Below the pieces are notes generated by a model that saw nothing but the letters and a program-made list of their open reading frames with translations, was not told where the DNA came from and made no database searches. Below are positions 45,238 through 56,484 of a stretch of 64,000 nt of DNA, one piece after another; position 1 is the stretch's first letter, and each line of letters starts with the position of its first letter. The position numbers and the translations under genes were made by a program. The DNA comes from Rhynchopus sp. YZ270_cl-10 (taxonomy: Eukaryota > Euglenozoa > Diplonemea > Diplonemida > Diplonemidae), in the NCBI GenBank assembly GCA_964035575.1, contig OZ037859.1, positions 868,001-932,000 of the forward strand. Reading direction: 5' to 3'.

Positions 45238-45275
45238 GGTGACTGAGCACAGAGGCTTAGGTTCATTCCACAAAC
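45238..45275 (+). repeat. Dispersed motif 1c (GAGGCTTAGGTTCAT type)
   Basis: GGTGACTGAGCACAGAGGCT then TAGGTTCATTCCACAAAC, followed by a poly-T run. Nearly the same as 55336-55372 and related to motif 1. Confidence 0.65.
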
Positions 45276-45334
45276 ATTTTTTTTTTTTTTTTTGAAGAAC
45301 AGAGGAAAAGGGTTGTGTTTGGTGGGTAACTCCA

Positions 45335-45417
45335 CCTGTTACTGGGGGGCGAATAAGAGATATCATATCTCTTATTCACTTTGTTTGTAAAATAATGCCA
45401 TTACCCCCCCAGTAAAA
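45335..45417. repeat. Foldback with perfect inner palindrome
   Basis: GAATAAGAGATAT and ATATCTCTTATTC form a perfect palindrome around one base (about 45351-45377). Outside it GTTACTGGGGGG and CCCCCCAGTAA are also inverted, asymmetrically spaced. Confidence 0.75.
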
Positions 45418-45592
45418 GACCCTTATTTTTTTATTTTATTTATTTGAAATATAACAGGCCTTTTGCTAACCATCATGCCATCATGCCACGTTTTTGGGCG
45501 TTTTTTATTTTTTTTTCCATCATGCCACCATCATGCCACGGGGGGTGGTGGGGCAAGGCTTTCGCTCTCCATCACCTGGGGATTTCCCCCCA

Positions 45593-46103
45593 GATGGCAT
45601 GATGGCATGATGGCATGATGGCATGATGGCATGATGGCATGATGGCATGATGGCATGATGGCATGATGGCATGATGGCATGATGGCATGATGGCATGATG
45701 GCATGATGGCATGATGGCATGATGGCATGATGGCATGATGGCATGATGGCATGATGGCATGATGGCATGATGGCATGATGGCATGATGGCATGATGGCAT
45801 GATGGCATGATGGCATGATGGCATGATGGCATGATGGCATGATGGCATGATGGCATGATGGCATGATGGCATGATGGCATGATGGCATGATGGCATGATG
45901 GCATGATGGCATGATGGCATGATGGCATGATGGCATGATGGCATGATGGCATGATGGCATGATGGCATGATGGCATGATGGCATGATGGCATGATGGCAT
46001 GATGGCATGATGGCATGATGGCATGATGGCATGATGGCATGATGGCATGATGGCATGATGGCATGATGGCATGATGGCATGATGGCATGATGGCATGATG
46101 GCA
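45593..46103 (+). repeat. Short-period array (GATGGCAT), about 64 copies
   Basis: An 8-bp unit repeated for 511 bp with no interruption that I can see. Because 8 is not a multiple of three, each frame cycles through MPSCHHAI-type octapeptides on the minus strand without stops. The long frames here are artefacts. Confidence 0.97.
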
Positions 46104-47362
46104 CCTTAAAATTTTTCTGCTCGCTGCGCTCGCGGAGGTATACCTCAAAAAAATTTCCGCTCGCTTCGCTCGCGCTGTACGCCATTTTTTTCCTGCCTAC
46201 GGTGCCCTTTTACAATGTCTAAGGGGATTCCCTTGCATTTTACAGCCAAAACTGAAACTTGACCCAAGCTGCAAAAGTTTGACCATTTTTACTTCAAAGT
46301 GACCCAACCGTTGCAACAGCCCCTGCTTCTGGAAGACGTATTGATTTTGTACGGTTAGTGTACGTAAGGCGCAAGACCAAGCACCGTTAATAAAGGATTA
46401 GATTCCGTTTTTTTTGTTATCTCGCAAAGCTGACCCTTCGCCTCTCCACCCTGTGGCTGGCAGGGAGGCGCGCGCGAAGCGCGCGACGACCGCTTTCACC
46501 AGGTGGGAAAGCTCGGAATGTACTTTTTTTCCAGGAAATTATTTTTTTTTGACCATCATGCCATTCAGGGGGAAAATCCCAAAGTTAGCAAAAGGCCTGG
46601 AAATATAATGTGGTTTTGCGGCCAAACCAAATGAACTATATACTACGACAATGAGAGTGAATGGGAGAATGTCACAAATTGGCTCTCGAGACTTCTGCAT
46701 GCTATTTAGTATGTATCAGATTTACCGTTCCTCTCTTCAAAGCTTTTTTGTCTTGTTTTTTTTTTTGTATGCATATGAACCATATTACCCTTACCACGTA
46801 GGTTCCACCACATGAGATGTGTGCTAAATCGAAGGTACTAAATTTACCTGGTTTGTTGTCATCCTACCCCCACCAAAAAGTGACACTTTTGGTTAGTCGA
46901 TCTTCGTCGATGAACATCGACGAACCAAAACGACGAACTTTTGGTTCGTCGACGAACCAAAAAGTTCGTCTGCACACTATGCCTAGGTTGCGGGGCTCCC
47001 CCCCCCCCTTTCATCTCGATTATGATTACCCACCCTCACACCCAACATCCAACCATCAACAAATACTTAGATTGCAAAAACATCCTGATGTCATTTTTTT
47101 TTTTCTAAACCATCTTCGCCCAACCCGCCTCCTCTCCACTCCACTGTCCACTCCCTTCTGTGGAGTATACCACAACATACCTCCATTTTCATCTCTGTGC
47201 CCTTACTCAACCTGCTCATGATAATCACCTTTTATATCAACCCAGCAATACACTACACGACATCTCTTCCCTTCCCCTTTTCCCCTTTCCCCCCTCCCGT
47301 AACAAGTTTGATAGTGTCATATTGAAGGGAGCGGGGTTTTGCCTTGGAGGATTGGAGGAGGG
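46104..47362. other. Spacer upstream of helicase gene
   Basis: Contains short G/C hairpins near 46120-46170 (GCTCGCTTCGCTCGC type) and 46472-46490 (GCGCGCGAAGCGCGCG), and a palindrome at 46933-46969. A pyrimidine tract at 47262-47306 (CTCTTCCCTTCCCCTTTTCC then CTCCCGTAACAAG) lies 57 nt before the helicase ATG. No gene. Confidence 0.55.
46933..46969. repeat. Near-perfect palindrome
   Basis: ACGAACTTTTGGTTCG and CGAACCAAAAAGTTCGT are inverted around TCGA, with one extra A. A smaller inverted pair, TCTTCGTCGAT and ATCGACGAA, lies just left. Confidence 0.85.
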
Positions 47363-50300
47363 ATGCCAAATGAGGTGTCCAATGGAACCCCCGGCATTAT
47401 GCAGAGAGGTGGAAATGGTACGCGAGGGATGTTGCGCATGCCGATTGGCATTTTGAAGAAGGGGGACAAAATAGCGGAAGTAGGTGCGTCTGCTGCGTCC
47501 TCTGCACCACAGGGCACGCAACGCTTCTGGGAGGCAAAACGGACAGCAACAAGAGACCTAAGCCACGCACAGCAGAAGGATATGGCCACCGCGCAGGAGT
47601 ACATTAAACGCAACCTGCCCGATTCACTGCGGTGGATCATAGAGGACCCAGACTTCGGAGGAGAAGCAGAGCAGCTCATGCGGGAATGTCTTGAGATCTG
47701 TGCAGCAGAGGCAGAACAACTGACCTCAGAGGACTGCTTCCTTAGATGGTTGTACGCCTGTGGAGAGACAGAGTGTGCCATCAAAGGGCCCGGAAATGAG
47801 GTGGTTAACACGCCTGTCCCAGATCTGAGCTCAAACGATGAGTTCCGCCAGCTCCGTCGCAAAGGAGAGCAGCTCCGTACCAAGATTGTGTGCAAACCCT
47901 CTTCCGAGTCGTGCACACCAAAGGTGTCCATTGAAGGGCAGGATGAGGAGACAAGCCCGGTCTCGTCGCCAAAGCAGAAGTCCGACAGGATCATCGACAC
48001 AACGCACTACTCGCGTTTCACATGCCCTAAGGAGGTGGATCCTGTTAACATCCCGCCCACCTTCTCGTCAATAGCGGAGTGGGTCGATGTTGTGTCGAAC
48101 AACATTCTCGCAGAGTACTGGGCATGCATCCACGCGTTGGAGACGAAGAACGGCGGGCACAAGTCGTGGCTGCAGCTTGACTGCGACTGCACAACGTCGT
48201 CGGTGATCACAGTGCGCCTCCCTCGCGGCATGTCGCCGTGGGAGCTGCTCTTTCAGCTCTTCCGCTTCTCCGATGATTCAGATGCGATCTTCCGTGTTGT
48301 CACGAAAGTGTCAAACTCATATGACGACCTGATAGACGAGTCCAAGTCAATCTGCACCCTGACCTTTCACCCGCCCCTCGGAAGTAGCTACGTCGCCAAG
48401 AGGCGGAAGGGGAACTTCCTTGCATACGTCGGCACGCACATGCTCGAATATACAGCAATAAATCAGCTGAAAAACGCGACGTACGACGAAGCAACACACA
48501 CCTTCACCGACATGAGCGAGGGTACGTCCAACCTCCTCCGCTGCATCCTCAACCCCGAAGAACGCAAGCGCTTCAAAGGAGACTGGTGTGTCGGGGGTGG
48601 CCGCCAGACTGTTTTCCTGGAAGGCTTCACCAAGCCAGAGAACATGAAGGTCACGAAACGTGCAGAGTTGAACAAAAGCCAGAAGCGCGTTGTGGAGCGT
48701 CTGTCAAGCTCCTTTGAGGTGATACACGGGCCTCCAGGGACAGGGAAGAGCACGACTATATGCAACATCATCACAGAGCGACTGGATTCGTCCCAGAAGG
48801 TTCTTGTTACATGCACCAGAAACGGTGCTGTTGATGCGCTCGCGTCGAAGCTGCATGGACACGTTCCCATTGTGGTCGTGGGAAGTGCGTCTGCTCTGCG
48901 CGAGGCATCGTCAATGTGGACCCTGTCGAACCAGCTGGCCAGACATGAGGGTCTGGCGTCGTGTGAGAAATTGCTTAAGTCGTTCAGCACGTACGCAGAT
49001 GAGATTGCCACCGTTCTGCAAACCCACAGAACAAGGGTCAGGTCGCGTGCGTGCTATCTTCTCATCCATTATTGCATGCAGAAGAGATGCAAAAAGCTCA
49101 AGCTTGCTTTGGTATGTATTGTGTTTGTGTCGTTGTCCTTATATGTTTGTGCTCACACCCCACTCTTCACCGAAGATCATGTACGAGTACGCACGCAAGA
49201 ACCGCGAAGGTGCGCTTGAAAAAATTGGGCAGGTAAAACGCAGTATTTCGCGTTATGTCTGGGACACTGCAAGGGTATGCATCTTTTTCTAAGTAAGAGA
49301 AAACCGAATGGAGTGGGAACGTAGTGAGAGCGCAGCGGAAACGGAGCGGGAATGCAACGAGACTTTTTTCATAATGTTTTCTCCCCCACAAAATATCACG
49401 CACAGAGAAACACTCATTTTTGTTCTCCACACAGCGCGTCCGTTGTTTGTTTTTCTCAACGACACCTTTTTTCAATTTCCCCCCTGGTATCACATATTAC
49501 ATCAACCTCACTATTTTCATTATCGGAACTGAATATCTGCCACCTTCTTCCTTTACAGGTATATGTGTGCACTGTCTCAAGCTCTGTTCGACTACACTCA
49601 GAGTACATGCAGTGTCATGAGGAAAACTCTGATTTCACTGTGCCAACTGTGATTGTGGATGAGTGTGGGTGTACTTCGGAGGTATGTGAGTTTTGATGGT
49701 TTGTTTCACTTGCAAAACGACTTTTTTTTGCACAGGCGGCAACAGCAGTGTTACTGAAACTGAAGCCGCAGCGGTTGCTGCTGTTGGGTGATCACAAGCA
49801 GCTTCCGGCGTTCAGTGTGATTGCGAACAGTGAGACGAACCATATCCAATCCCTCATGGAGCGGGCACTGCTGCGCATGACTGAGGACGTAATGCTCACA
49901 GAACAGTACCGCATGCACCCAGACGTATGCGGCATGGTGTCCGCAATGTTCTACGACAACAAGCTTGTCACCACACGCTCGCGCACAGCACAAACAAAAA
50001 GCCAGACCATTCCCAGCCTGACATGGGTGGATTCCACAGGCAAGGAAGAGCGCTCAGGATCATACAGCTTTCAAAGCAGCAGTGATTTGTCGGCCATCAA
50101 GACCCTTCTGCAGACTACACTCAAAGACACACGCGAAAAGGGAAAATCAATTGCAGTGATCACGTTCTACAGGGCGCAGGTCGCATTTTTGACAGCGGAA
50201 TTGGAGGAGTTTAAGGTAGAGGTGATCACAACAGATTCTGTGCAAGGGTATGTTCCTTTGTTGATTTTTTTGAACTCCATTTTTTTGTCACGAAGCCAAC

Positions 50301-51304
50301 TGGTAGAGTTAGGCACCGGCCCATTCTATATTTTACCCACCCTCCTTTTGTTGCACACTTTCTATACACTCTGCAGGCGGGAGTTCGACGTCGTTGTGTT
50401 GTCCTGTGTGCGGTGCAACAAAGAACGCGAAATAGGGTTCTTGAAGGACCTTCCGAGGATGTGTGTGTCGTTGAGTCGTGCGAAGGAGGGGGTCTTTATT
50501 GTGGGTGATAAATGGACTTTGACTGCGAGCGCCAATTGGAAGCAGGTGCACACCTTCGCAAGCACGTCAACGGGCGGCAGGGCGACTGCGTTGCGGTCCA
50601 TACGGCCTGCAGTCAGCGAGACTAAGTTTCTGACACGCGAGGCGGGATCTGTTCCTGAGCACATTGTGCCCGCGAGCCACAGCTCCGCACAGAAGCCCGA
50701 TGAGCAGGAGACTCGGGATGCCTGTTTTGTTTACTACGACCCCGTGCAGGCGCAGCGTGGTGTATTCAAGCCAGCTCCCTGGCACCAGCAATCCCTCCTG
50801 CAAGCAGGACAGGGCCACCCCAACATGCCAGTACACCAAAGCAGGCAGCCGTCGTCACCCCAAAGCCAGCAGCCCGCCCAGCCACAGCCACAGCAAACCG
50901 CACCTCAGACCACACAACAACCACAGAGGCAGACGTTCAACCAGCAGCCCTTTGCTTCTGCAATTGTCCCAATACAGCAAAGGGGGAAGGGTGGGAAGGG
51001 GATGGCACCTACGAAGGAGGGCGTTCAAGGGCAACACCAGCATCAACACCAGCACCAACAGCAGCAGCACCACCAACACCACCAATATCAACACCAGCAA
51101 CAACACCAGCAGCAGCAGCAACAAGCTATGTACACTCACCAAGCACAGCAGCAGCAACAGCAGCAGCAACAGCACCAATATACACAAAATATCCAACACT
51201 CCCGTCAACACCAGCACCAACAACAGCACCAACAACTGCACCAACACCAGCAGCTCCAACAACACCAACAACAACAACAACAACTCCAGCAACAGCAACA
51301 ACAA

Positions 51305-51336
<32 letters not shown>

Positions 51337-51457
51337 TTTCCGACAGCAATATCACCAACCCCAACAGCCGCCCTATCAAAACTACCAACAGTACCCGGCG
51401 TATAATGCAAACTCGTTTCCCCCTCAGGCACTGCCGAAGTCCCGCTACGGCGCGTGA
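47363..51457 (+). CDS. UPF1/Sen1-type SF1B helicase with Q/H-rich tail, five exons
   Basis: Exons 47363-49111, 49176-49274, 49559-49681, 49736-50247 and 50377-51457 give 1187 residues, frame kept at all four joins (donors GTATGT, GTATGC, GTATGT, GTATGT). Motif I GPPGTGKST lies near residue 455. Motif II VIVDECG is in exon 3, with Cys where Ala is usual. Exon 4 has motif III GDHKQLPA and YRMHP. Motif V spans the last join (DSVQGREFDVVVLSCVR), and motif VI is SLSRAKEGVFIVGD. This is the UPF1-like family of RNA/DNA helicases that includes Sen1/SETX, IGHMBP2 and UPF1. The N-terminal 440 residues are unlike the UPF1 CH domain, so I do not assign an orthologue. Residues about 980-1160 are mostly Gln and His, prion-like, and may drive condensation or RNA-granule association. 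The first ATG of the frame is used. Confidence 0.88.
51030..51345 (+). repeat. CAG/CAC/CAA-rich tract in helicase gene
   Basis: About 105 codons of almost only Gln and His, including a run of about 17 Gln near the end. The same bases give Leu/Val-rich frames on the other strand, which are not genes. Confidence 0.85.
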
Positions 51458-51978
51458 GGGTCGGTTCATATTACAATTAAATCTTTAGATCTTTGCGATG
51501 TGCTTGTTTCTCAGTGAATTAACGAATCCAGAATTGTGTGGCTGTTTGTACTGGGTCATCTCAGTCGGAGTGAAGCAGGACAATACTTAACCTCTGGATA
51601 AGTCCAGAGCAGCTGCACGACCAAAATTTTACAAAAAGAAATACTGCAACAGCACGTGAGAACCACGGCTGTGCACACAATGACGCAACCAACGGGAAAC
51701 CTACTTTCTCATTCCCCCCCGCTCCCATCTCTCCACATCCCCTTTTGCGTCACAGCGTCAGTGGTGCAAAGTCAACAACAAAATACAAAAAAAAAGCAAC
51801 AAAAAAAACACAATCAAAACAAACCACGAATGGTACCTGGAAACAACGCATTTTTCAGAAATGTAAGAAAGAGAGAAACCCTACTGATCTCCCCCCAGTC
51901 TTTCCCATTCTCCCCTCTCCACCACGGCACTGCACCCTCTCTCAAAACCAGACATTCCAGACATTCTCCTTGGGCAGA
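51458..51978. other. Spacer between helicase and oxygenase-like genes
   Basis: No gene. The frame of the next gene is open upstream to about 51745, but this part encodes K/Q- and P-rich sequence from poly-A and C/T tracts and is probably leader. Candidate acceptor AG sites are at CTCAAAACCAG, GACATTCCAG and CTTGGGCAG close to the ATG at 51979. Confidence 0.5.
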
Positions 51979-53385
51979 ATGAGTGTCGTACACCCACCGG
52001 CATGGATGTTAAAGAAATTGCGTGGGTTGAAGAGGAAACGTGAAGAGTCACCTGATACTGTACAGACCCCAGAACCTACGGCCACAACCGCGCTTTTTGC
52101 ATTTCCTGATGTTTTTACTGTCAAAGGATGCGACGGTGCCTTGCCATGCGCTGTTGACACTGTAGAGACCTCGGGGGAGGAAAGGTTTGATTCTCTTAAA
52201 CTGAAGCGCCGTCATGCACAGACGCTGTCTGATGTTGAAGAGTATTTAAACCTTCTTGTTGCCTTTGCTGAGGAGTCTGGCTTTATGGATAAACACTATG
52301 AAGAGGACTGCAGCGATAGCGACTTTTTATTGCGCACACGTGTTCTCGATGCAATCTCTTTGTGTGCGATTCAAGACCTTCCTGCAGGTGTGCACAGTGC
52401 TGCGACGTATCAGAAGCCTTTGGGGTATTTGTACCGTCTATCAGATGAGGTGCTGAGGTATCCATTGAAGGATACAGCAGCGTTGAAATTTAAGAAGGCG
52501 GATGCGGAGAAAGTGCAGGAGTACGTGGTGTGCTACGACAACACCCTGCCCGCATCGTTGTACCAACGCCTCGCGCACTGCTTCCGCAAGGATGCGCCCT
52601 TCTGGAAGGAACACCACTACGTCGTAGGGAAGACGCCGTACTTCTCCTACCGCCACCCCCTCCACAGCAACGTCGCTGACTGCAAGGGAAGTCTTATTGA
52701 TACTGTCGCAGTGTTCGTTGCAAAGCTTATGGCCAAAGAGATTCCTGGTGCAGCAAAAGCAAAGTACGTTGAGTGGTGGGCACATAGCAGACCTCATGTT
52801 GATGCACATCAACTCCATGTTGATGCAGACAATGAAGGGAAAGGTGGTGTGCGGAATCCGTTGGCGAATTGCATCATCTTTTTGTCAGAGGGGACTGGCG
52901 GGCCGACGTTGGTGACGACGCAGAGACATGGGGATACGAAGCTTTCGCAGGAGGGGTGGTTTGTGCATCCTAAGGAAAACAGAATTGTGGCATATCCAGC
53001 AAATGTGTTGCACGGTGTGCTACCAGGGCGGGGCTGTGAGGTGTCGCCCGACGCAAGGCGTGTCACTTTAATGATCGCGCTGTGGGGTGAGAAGGGGTGC
53101 AGTCTACGCCCCTCTGCCACTCCCAACGCCTCCAGGCCCTACCCACAGAAAACAGCCTCTGGAGCGTACAGGACGAAGCTCGATACAACAGAGTATTCCT
53201 GGCCTAAGGAGTTCACCTGCACCCCCTCTGCAGACTGGACGCACGATACGCAAGACCAAAAAGTGCTCCCCCCCAGCGTCACCCCCCTCTGGGATGACGT
53301 CTGCAAAAAACCCTCAAAAAAGAGGAAATCTGTCCACACCCTGAAACGCATCCCTCACTACGATGTCTGCTACCAAGGCTTTTGA
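51979..53385 (+). CDS. 2OG-Fe(II) oxygenase-like protein
   Basis: 468 residues, no intron. Residues 180-375 look like a double-stranded beta-helix dioxygenase. The iron-binding H-x-D is at 280-282 (HQLHVDADN), the distal His at 345 (NVLHGVLPG), and a 2-oxoglutarate-binding Arg at 360 or 361 (DARRVTLMIALWG). Spacing fits prolyl-hydroxylase-type 2OG oxygenases. A basic stretch near residue 15 (LRGLKRKREES) and another in the tail (KKPSKKRKS) suggest nuclear import. Substrate unknown. The start at 51979 was chosen because the upstream extension is low-complexity and a likely 3' splice site ends 1 nt before it; later in-frame Met residues are possible but would lose the basic segment. Confidence 0.65.
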   Translation: MSVVHPPAWMLKKLRGLKRKREESPDTVQTPEPTATTALFAFPDVFTVKGCDGALPCAVDTVETSGEERFDSLKLKRRHAQTLSDVEEYLNLLVAFAEESGFMDKHYEEDCSDSDFLLRTRVLDAISLCAIQDLPAGVHSAATYQKPLGYLYRLSDEVLRYPLKDTAALKFKKADAEKVQEYVVCYDNTLPASLYQRLAHCFRKDAPFWKEHHYVVGKTPYFSYRHPLHSNVADCKGSLIDTVAVFVAKLMAKEIPGAAKAKYVEWWAHSRPHVDAHQLHVDADNEGKGGVRNPLANCIIFLSEGTGGPTLVTTQRHGDTKLSQEGWFVHPKENRIVAYPANVLHGVLPGRGCEVSPDARRVTLMIALWGEKGCSLRPSATPNASRPYPQKTASGAYRTKLDTTEYSWPKEFTCTPSADWTHDTQDQKVLPPSVTPLWDDVCKKPSKKRKSVHTLKRIPHYDVCYQGF

Positions 53386-53589
53386 GGGAAATGGGGGTAA
53401 TGTCTGTCAAGGACATTGGGGTTTTGATCATTTTTTTTTTGGAAGGGGTTTTTTTTTCTCATTTTTTTTTTTTTTTTGGTTTTTTTTTTTGGGTTGAATG
53501 ATCTAAATGCGGACCTCTTCTTTTATTCCCTTCCCCAATCTACCCCCCCCCTTACAATTGACAATCCAGAGCCACCCACGTTGCATACA
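53386..53589. promoter_or_regulatory. T-rich spacer and pyrimidine-AG leader of the SPRY gene
   Basis: Long T runs (53431-53492) are followed by CTTTTATTCCC and CTACCCCCCCCC and end AATCCAG at 53569, 20 nt before the ATG at 53590. Confidence 0.5.
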
Positions 53590-55455
53590 ATGGCACTCAC
53601 AGTGGACAGAGACAGCTTAAGGAAGTTGTTCAAACAGATTGACACGCTTGTGGAGGATGCGTCTGAGTCGGAGCCGCAGCGTGAGAAGAACAAGGACTTG
53701 TTGTTGCAGGAGTTCTCGCAGTTCTTCCGGGTGCAGGTTGAGGGGCACAATGCTAAGTCGGATGCGCTGTGGATGCCGCAGACCGGAGCGGACTCGGACT
53801 GGAGTGTGAGCAACGACATGCGCACCGTCACGATGAGCTCCTGCGCAGGCTGGCGCTCCATCACCTCCCTCAAGCCCCTCGCCGAGCACGGCGACCAGAT
53901 CTACATCACCATCAAGCCACACGCACTCCGCACACTCACAGTCGGCCTCGCACCCGAGCACCCCAAATCCTTCGTCGGCGACACCAGCCTCGGGTACTCC
54001 TACCAGTCCACAGGGCATATGCTCAACAGCGGTGCCCCCGTGGAATCGCACCTCTGCCCCACTTTCACCAAGGGTGACAACATTGGGATCCTGCTTGACA
54101 TCAAGTATGAAAATATGGGTTTCCCCCCGAAATTTTAGATTTTTTTTGAGGTCGACGCCGACACAAATAACGAGTAGTCTGCATGTAGGGGCTTCAATGA
54201 GTGTTCCCTGGAGAGTGTTCCACAAGTGTTCCACGTGGCCCTTCGCTTTAGCGTTGTCGGCATTTTCCCCCATTTATTTTCTCCAGGTGTCTACACCTAC
54301 GCCACCTCGCTGGTGTCGATGATGTTTGTATTGTCAACGTCTCTTTTGCAGCATTTGTGTTTCCCACATAGATTTATCTTTGCAACATGACAAACCTCCT
54401 ACAGGCAAAAGTACATTGCATTCTACAAGAACACCCGCATGGCTGGTGTGCCGTTCACAGAGGTGGATGTCACCGGATTGAAACTTGTTGTTAGCTGCTA
54501 CATGGGCCCGTGCTCTGCCACCATCAACGTGCAGGGAGGATCCGACTACATCAAGGGGCTCAAGGTATGCTGGTGGTTGTGTAGTGTTTTATTCAACGAT
54601 CCAAGACGCGTGGTCAGCAGAGTTGTTGCCTATGTTTTAAGGGTGGGAAAATGACACAACCCCGTTGTGCAAATGCTGTACAAAAACGATTGTACTCAGG
54701 TAACAACATGGTGCCCAGGCTCATCTTGCAAACCTTTCTTTTCTTTGAGCTTTCATCGGGGCTGGCAACGTGGTGCCTGTATCAACAACTTCGCTTTGTT
54801 TTTGATGAAGTGGTTTTGACAGCGCTTGATGTCAAAAGAACAACCTAGGTTTTTGCCCAGAATCACTAGACTTTATTGACAGCATCTTTTACACTGAGCT
54901 TTGAGCCCACAAAGCCCAGTGTTTTTCTTCTCTAAATTTAATACATTTTCCATTATGTTTTGAATCCAACAATCGTCAAACAAATCACAGACTTTCCCGA
55001 TCTGCATTGACCCCTCCGCCTAGGCCGCGACTGCGCTACGACCTCCTTCTTGGTTTCCGGTCGTTGGGCTGTTCTGTATGACTCTAGATTGTCCGCTATC
55101 GGTTCTATTTCCTTTGCGAGGAACGGCTTTCTTGTGGCGCGACTTTTTTTTTTTGGCTTTTCTCCGTGCACAAGAAAACACGTAGGGACACGATGCAGTT
55201 CGTTTCATAGAAATCAGTAGAAAATGGTGAGCAGAAAGCACCAAAAAAAGGCGTGTGGGGGGGGAGGGGTTGCGGTTATTCGTTTTGAAAACATCAGTGT
55301 TCTGTTGGCTGTAAGCAGTTTTTCTTTTTTTATTAGGTGACTAGCAACGAGGCTTAGGTTCATCTTACAAACCCTTTTTTTTTTCCCTTGATTTTTTTGC
55401 GTATCAGATGTTCCGCCGTACACCAAGAAAGGGCTCACTCCCCACCATCCCTTGA
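53590..55455 (+). CDS. SPRY-domain protein, two sure exons and a possible third
   Basis: Exon 1 is 53590-54104 and exon 2 is 54405-54564 (donors GTATGA and GTATGC, acceptor TCCTACAG, frame kept). These encode 225 residues. After an N-terminal helical stretch (about 1-45, LRKLFKQIDTLVEDA), residues about 60-215 form a SPRY/B30.2-like domain: GDQIYITIKPHALRTLTVGL, SLGYSYQSTGHMLNSG, FTKGDNIGILLDIK, then YIAFYKNTRMAGVPFTEV and GLKLVVSCYMG. SPRY domains bind proteins; partner unknown. After exon 2 (phase 0) a tiny third exon 55408-55455 (acceptor GTATCAG) would add MFRRTPRKGSLPTIP and a stop. If that exon is wrong, read-through of the exon-2 donor would end at about 54654. Confidence 0.8.
55336..55372 (+). 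repeat. Dispersed motif 1c copy
   Basis: GGTGACTAGCAACGAGGCTT then AGGTTCATCTTACAAAC, followed by poly-T. It lies within the proposed last intron of the SPRY gene, on the sense strand. Confidence 0.65.
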
Positions 55456-55669
55456 ATGGGACAGATGTGGTCACGGTGGGGGTGAGTTATCATCAGTTGG
55501 CAAGGTACACACACCCTCTTTTTTTTTTCTCATTTTTTTTTTCTCTCTCGATCTCACCCAGTCTATCTACGATTTTTTTTGTAGAATATGTCATTGGGCG
55601 GTGTGATGTGGTGGGGGAAACGGTCATGTCATTATCAGTCTTGCGAGGTCAGTTGAAACGGGAAAATTA
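55456..55669. other. Spacer right of SPRY gene
   Basis: About 210 bp, T-rich, containing no gene that I can recognise. Confidence 0.4.
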
Positions 55670-55774
55670 TTTTTATATGTCTAGTAAAAACACTTTATAC
55701 GTGCAATCCCTCTATAAAACGAATAAAATAAAGTGGACTTTATTTTACAGCTCACACGAGGGTTTTCTATGGAG

Positions 55775-56119
55775 CAGGGCTTATTCTAGGGGTCTTTGGG
55801 GGGGGGGGGAGCTCCCCCCCCCAAATAAATTTGGGGTTTTTTTTACCATGGACTCCCCCCCCAAAAAAAAATTTTTTCTTCTGGTTTTCCCCCTGTTTTC
55901 ACAATTTTCCACGCTTTTTTGCCCTGTTTCAGAACCCCATCAAAGAAAATTCAGATCATTGCCCATTTATAAGGGGGATTTTTACACCGTACCCAAAATT
56001 TTTTTCGCCTGCGGCGCCAGTTTACCTTATTTTTTCACCCGCGAAAAAAAAAAAAATTCCCGAAAAACAGTGCTACCCCCCCCCAAATTTGAAAACCCCG
56101 AATCCTAGAATAAGCCCTG
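55775..56119. mobile_element. hAT-type MITE, 345 bp, with 8-bp target duplication
   Basis: Perfect 16-bp terminal inverted repeats CAGGGCTTATTCTAGG and CCTAGAATAAGCCCTG. They are flanked on both sides by the direct duplication CTATGGAG (55767-55774 and 56120-56127). An 8-bp duplication and CAGGG termini are the signature of the hAT superfamily. The interior consists of G and C homopolymers and A/T runs with no transposase. Removing the element and one CTATGGAG restores a perfect 16-bp-arm palindrome, so it is the younger insertion. Confidence 0.85.
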
Positions 56120-56271
56120 CTATGGAGCTGTAAAATAAAGTTTTACTCCGTAAAATAAAGTTTTACACGCTGGAGAAGAGGGTTTCCCCTACTTTTTTCA
56201 CCAGGGACCACGAAAAAACAGGTAAAAAAAAAGTATGCTGGAAAATGGACGAGCTGTACGAAGATTATGGG

Positions 56272-56484
56272 ACCTGTGTACCTGTGTACCTGTGTACCTG
56301 TGTACCTGTGTACCTGTGTACCTGTGTACCTGTGTACCTGTGTACCTGTGTACCTGTGTACCTGTGTACCTGTGTACCTGTGTACCTGTGTACCTGTGTA
56401 CCTGTGTACCTGTGTACCTGTGTACCTGTGTACCTGTGTACCTGTGTACCTGTGTACCTGTGTACCTGTGTACCTGTGTACCTG
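56272..56484 (+). repeat. Short-period array (ACCTGTGT), about 27 copies
   Basis: An 8-bp unit repeated without visible interruption for 213 bp. All frames on both strands are open (VPVYLCTC and similar), an artefact of period 8. Confidence 0.97.

Larger units (their letters stand above)
44440..45592. other. Spacer downstream of CLASP with dispersed motifs
   Basis: Holds motif copies at 44850-44891, 45041-45066 and 45238-45275 (listed separately) and a foldback at 45335-45417. ATCATGCC strings at about 45473-45485 and 45517-45538 are inverse copies of the 8-bp unit that forms the array further right. No gene. Confidence 0.6.

Noticed and set aside
45520-46185. Frames of 174-221 codons made of MPSCHHAI repeats
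   Set aside because: Products of a uniform 8-bp array open in all frames on one strand; no flanking gene structure.
50855-51469. Leu-rich minus-strand frame resembling a membrane protein
   Set aside because: Antisense of the helicase Q/H tract.
51745-51978. 78-residue N-terminal extension of the oxygenase-like protein
   Set aside because: K/Q/P low-complexity from poly-A and C/T leader sequence; 3'-splice-like AG sites lie between it and the ATG used.
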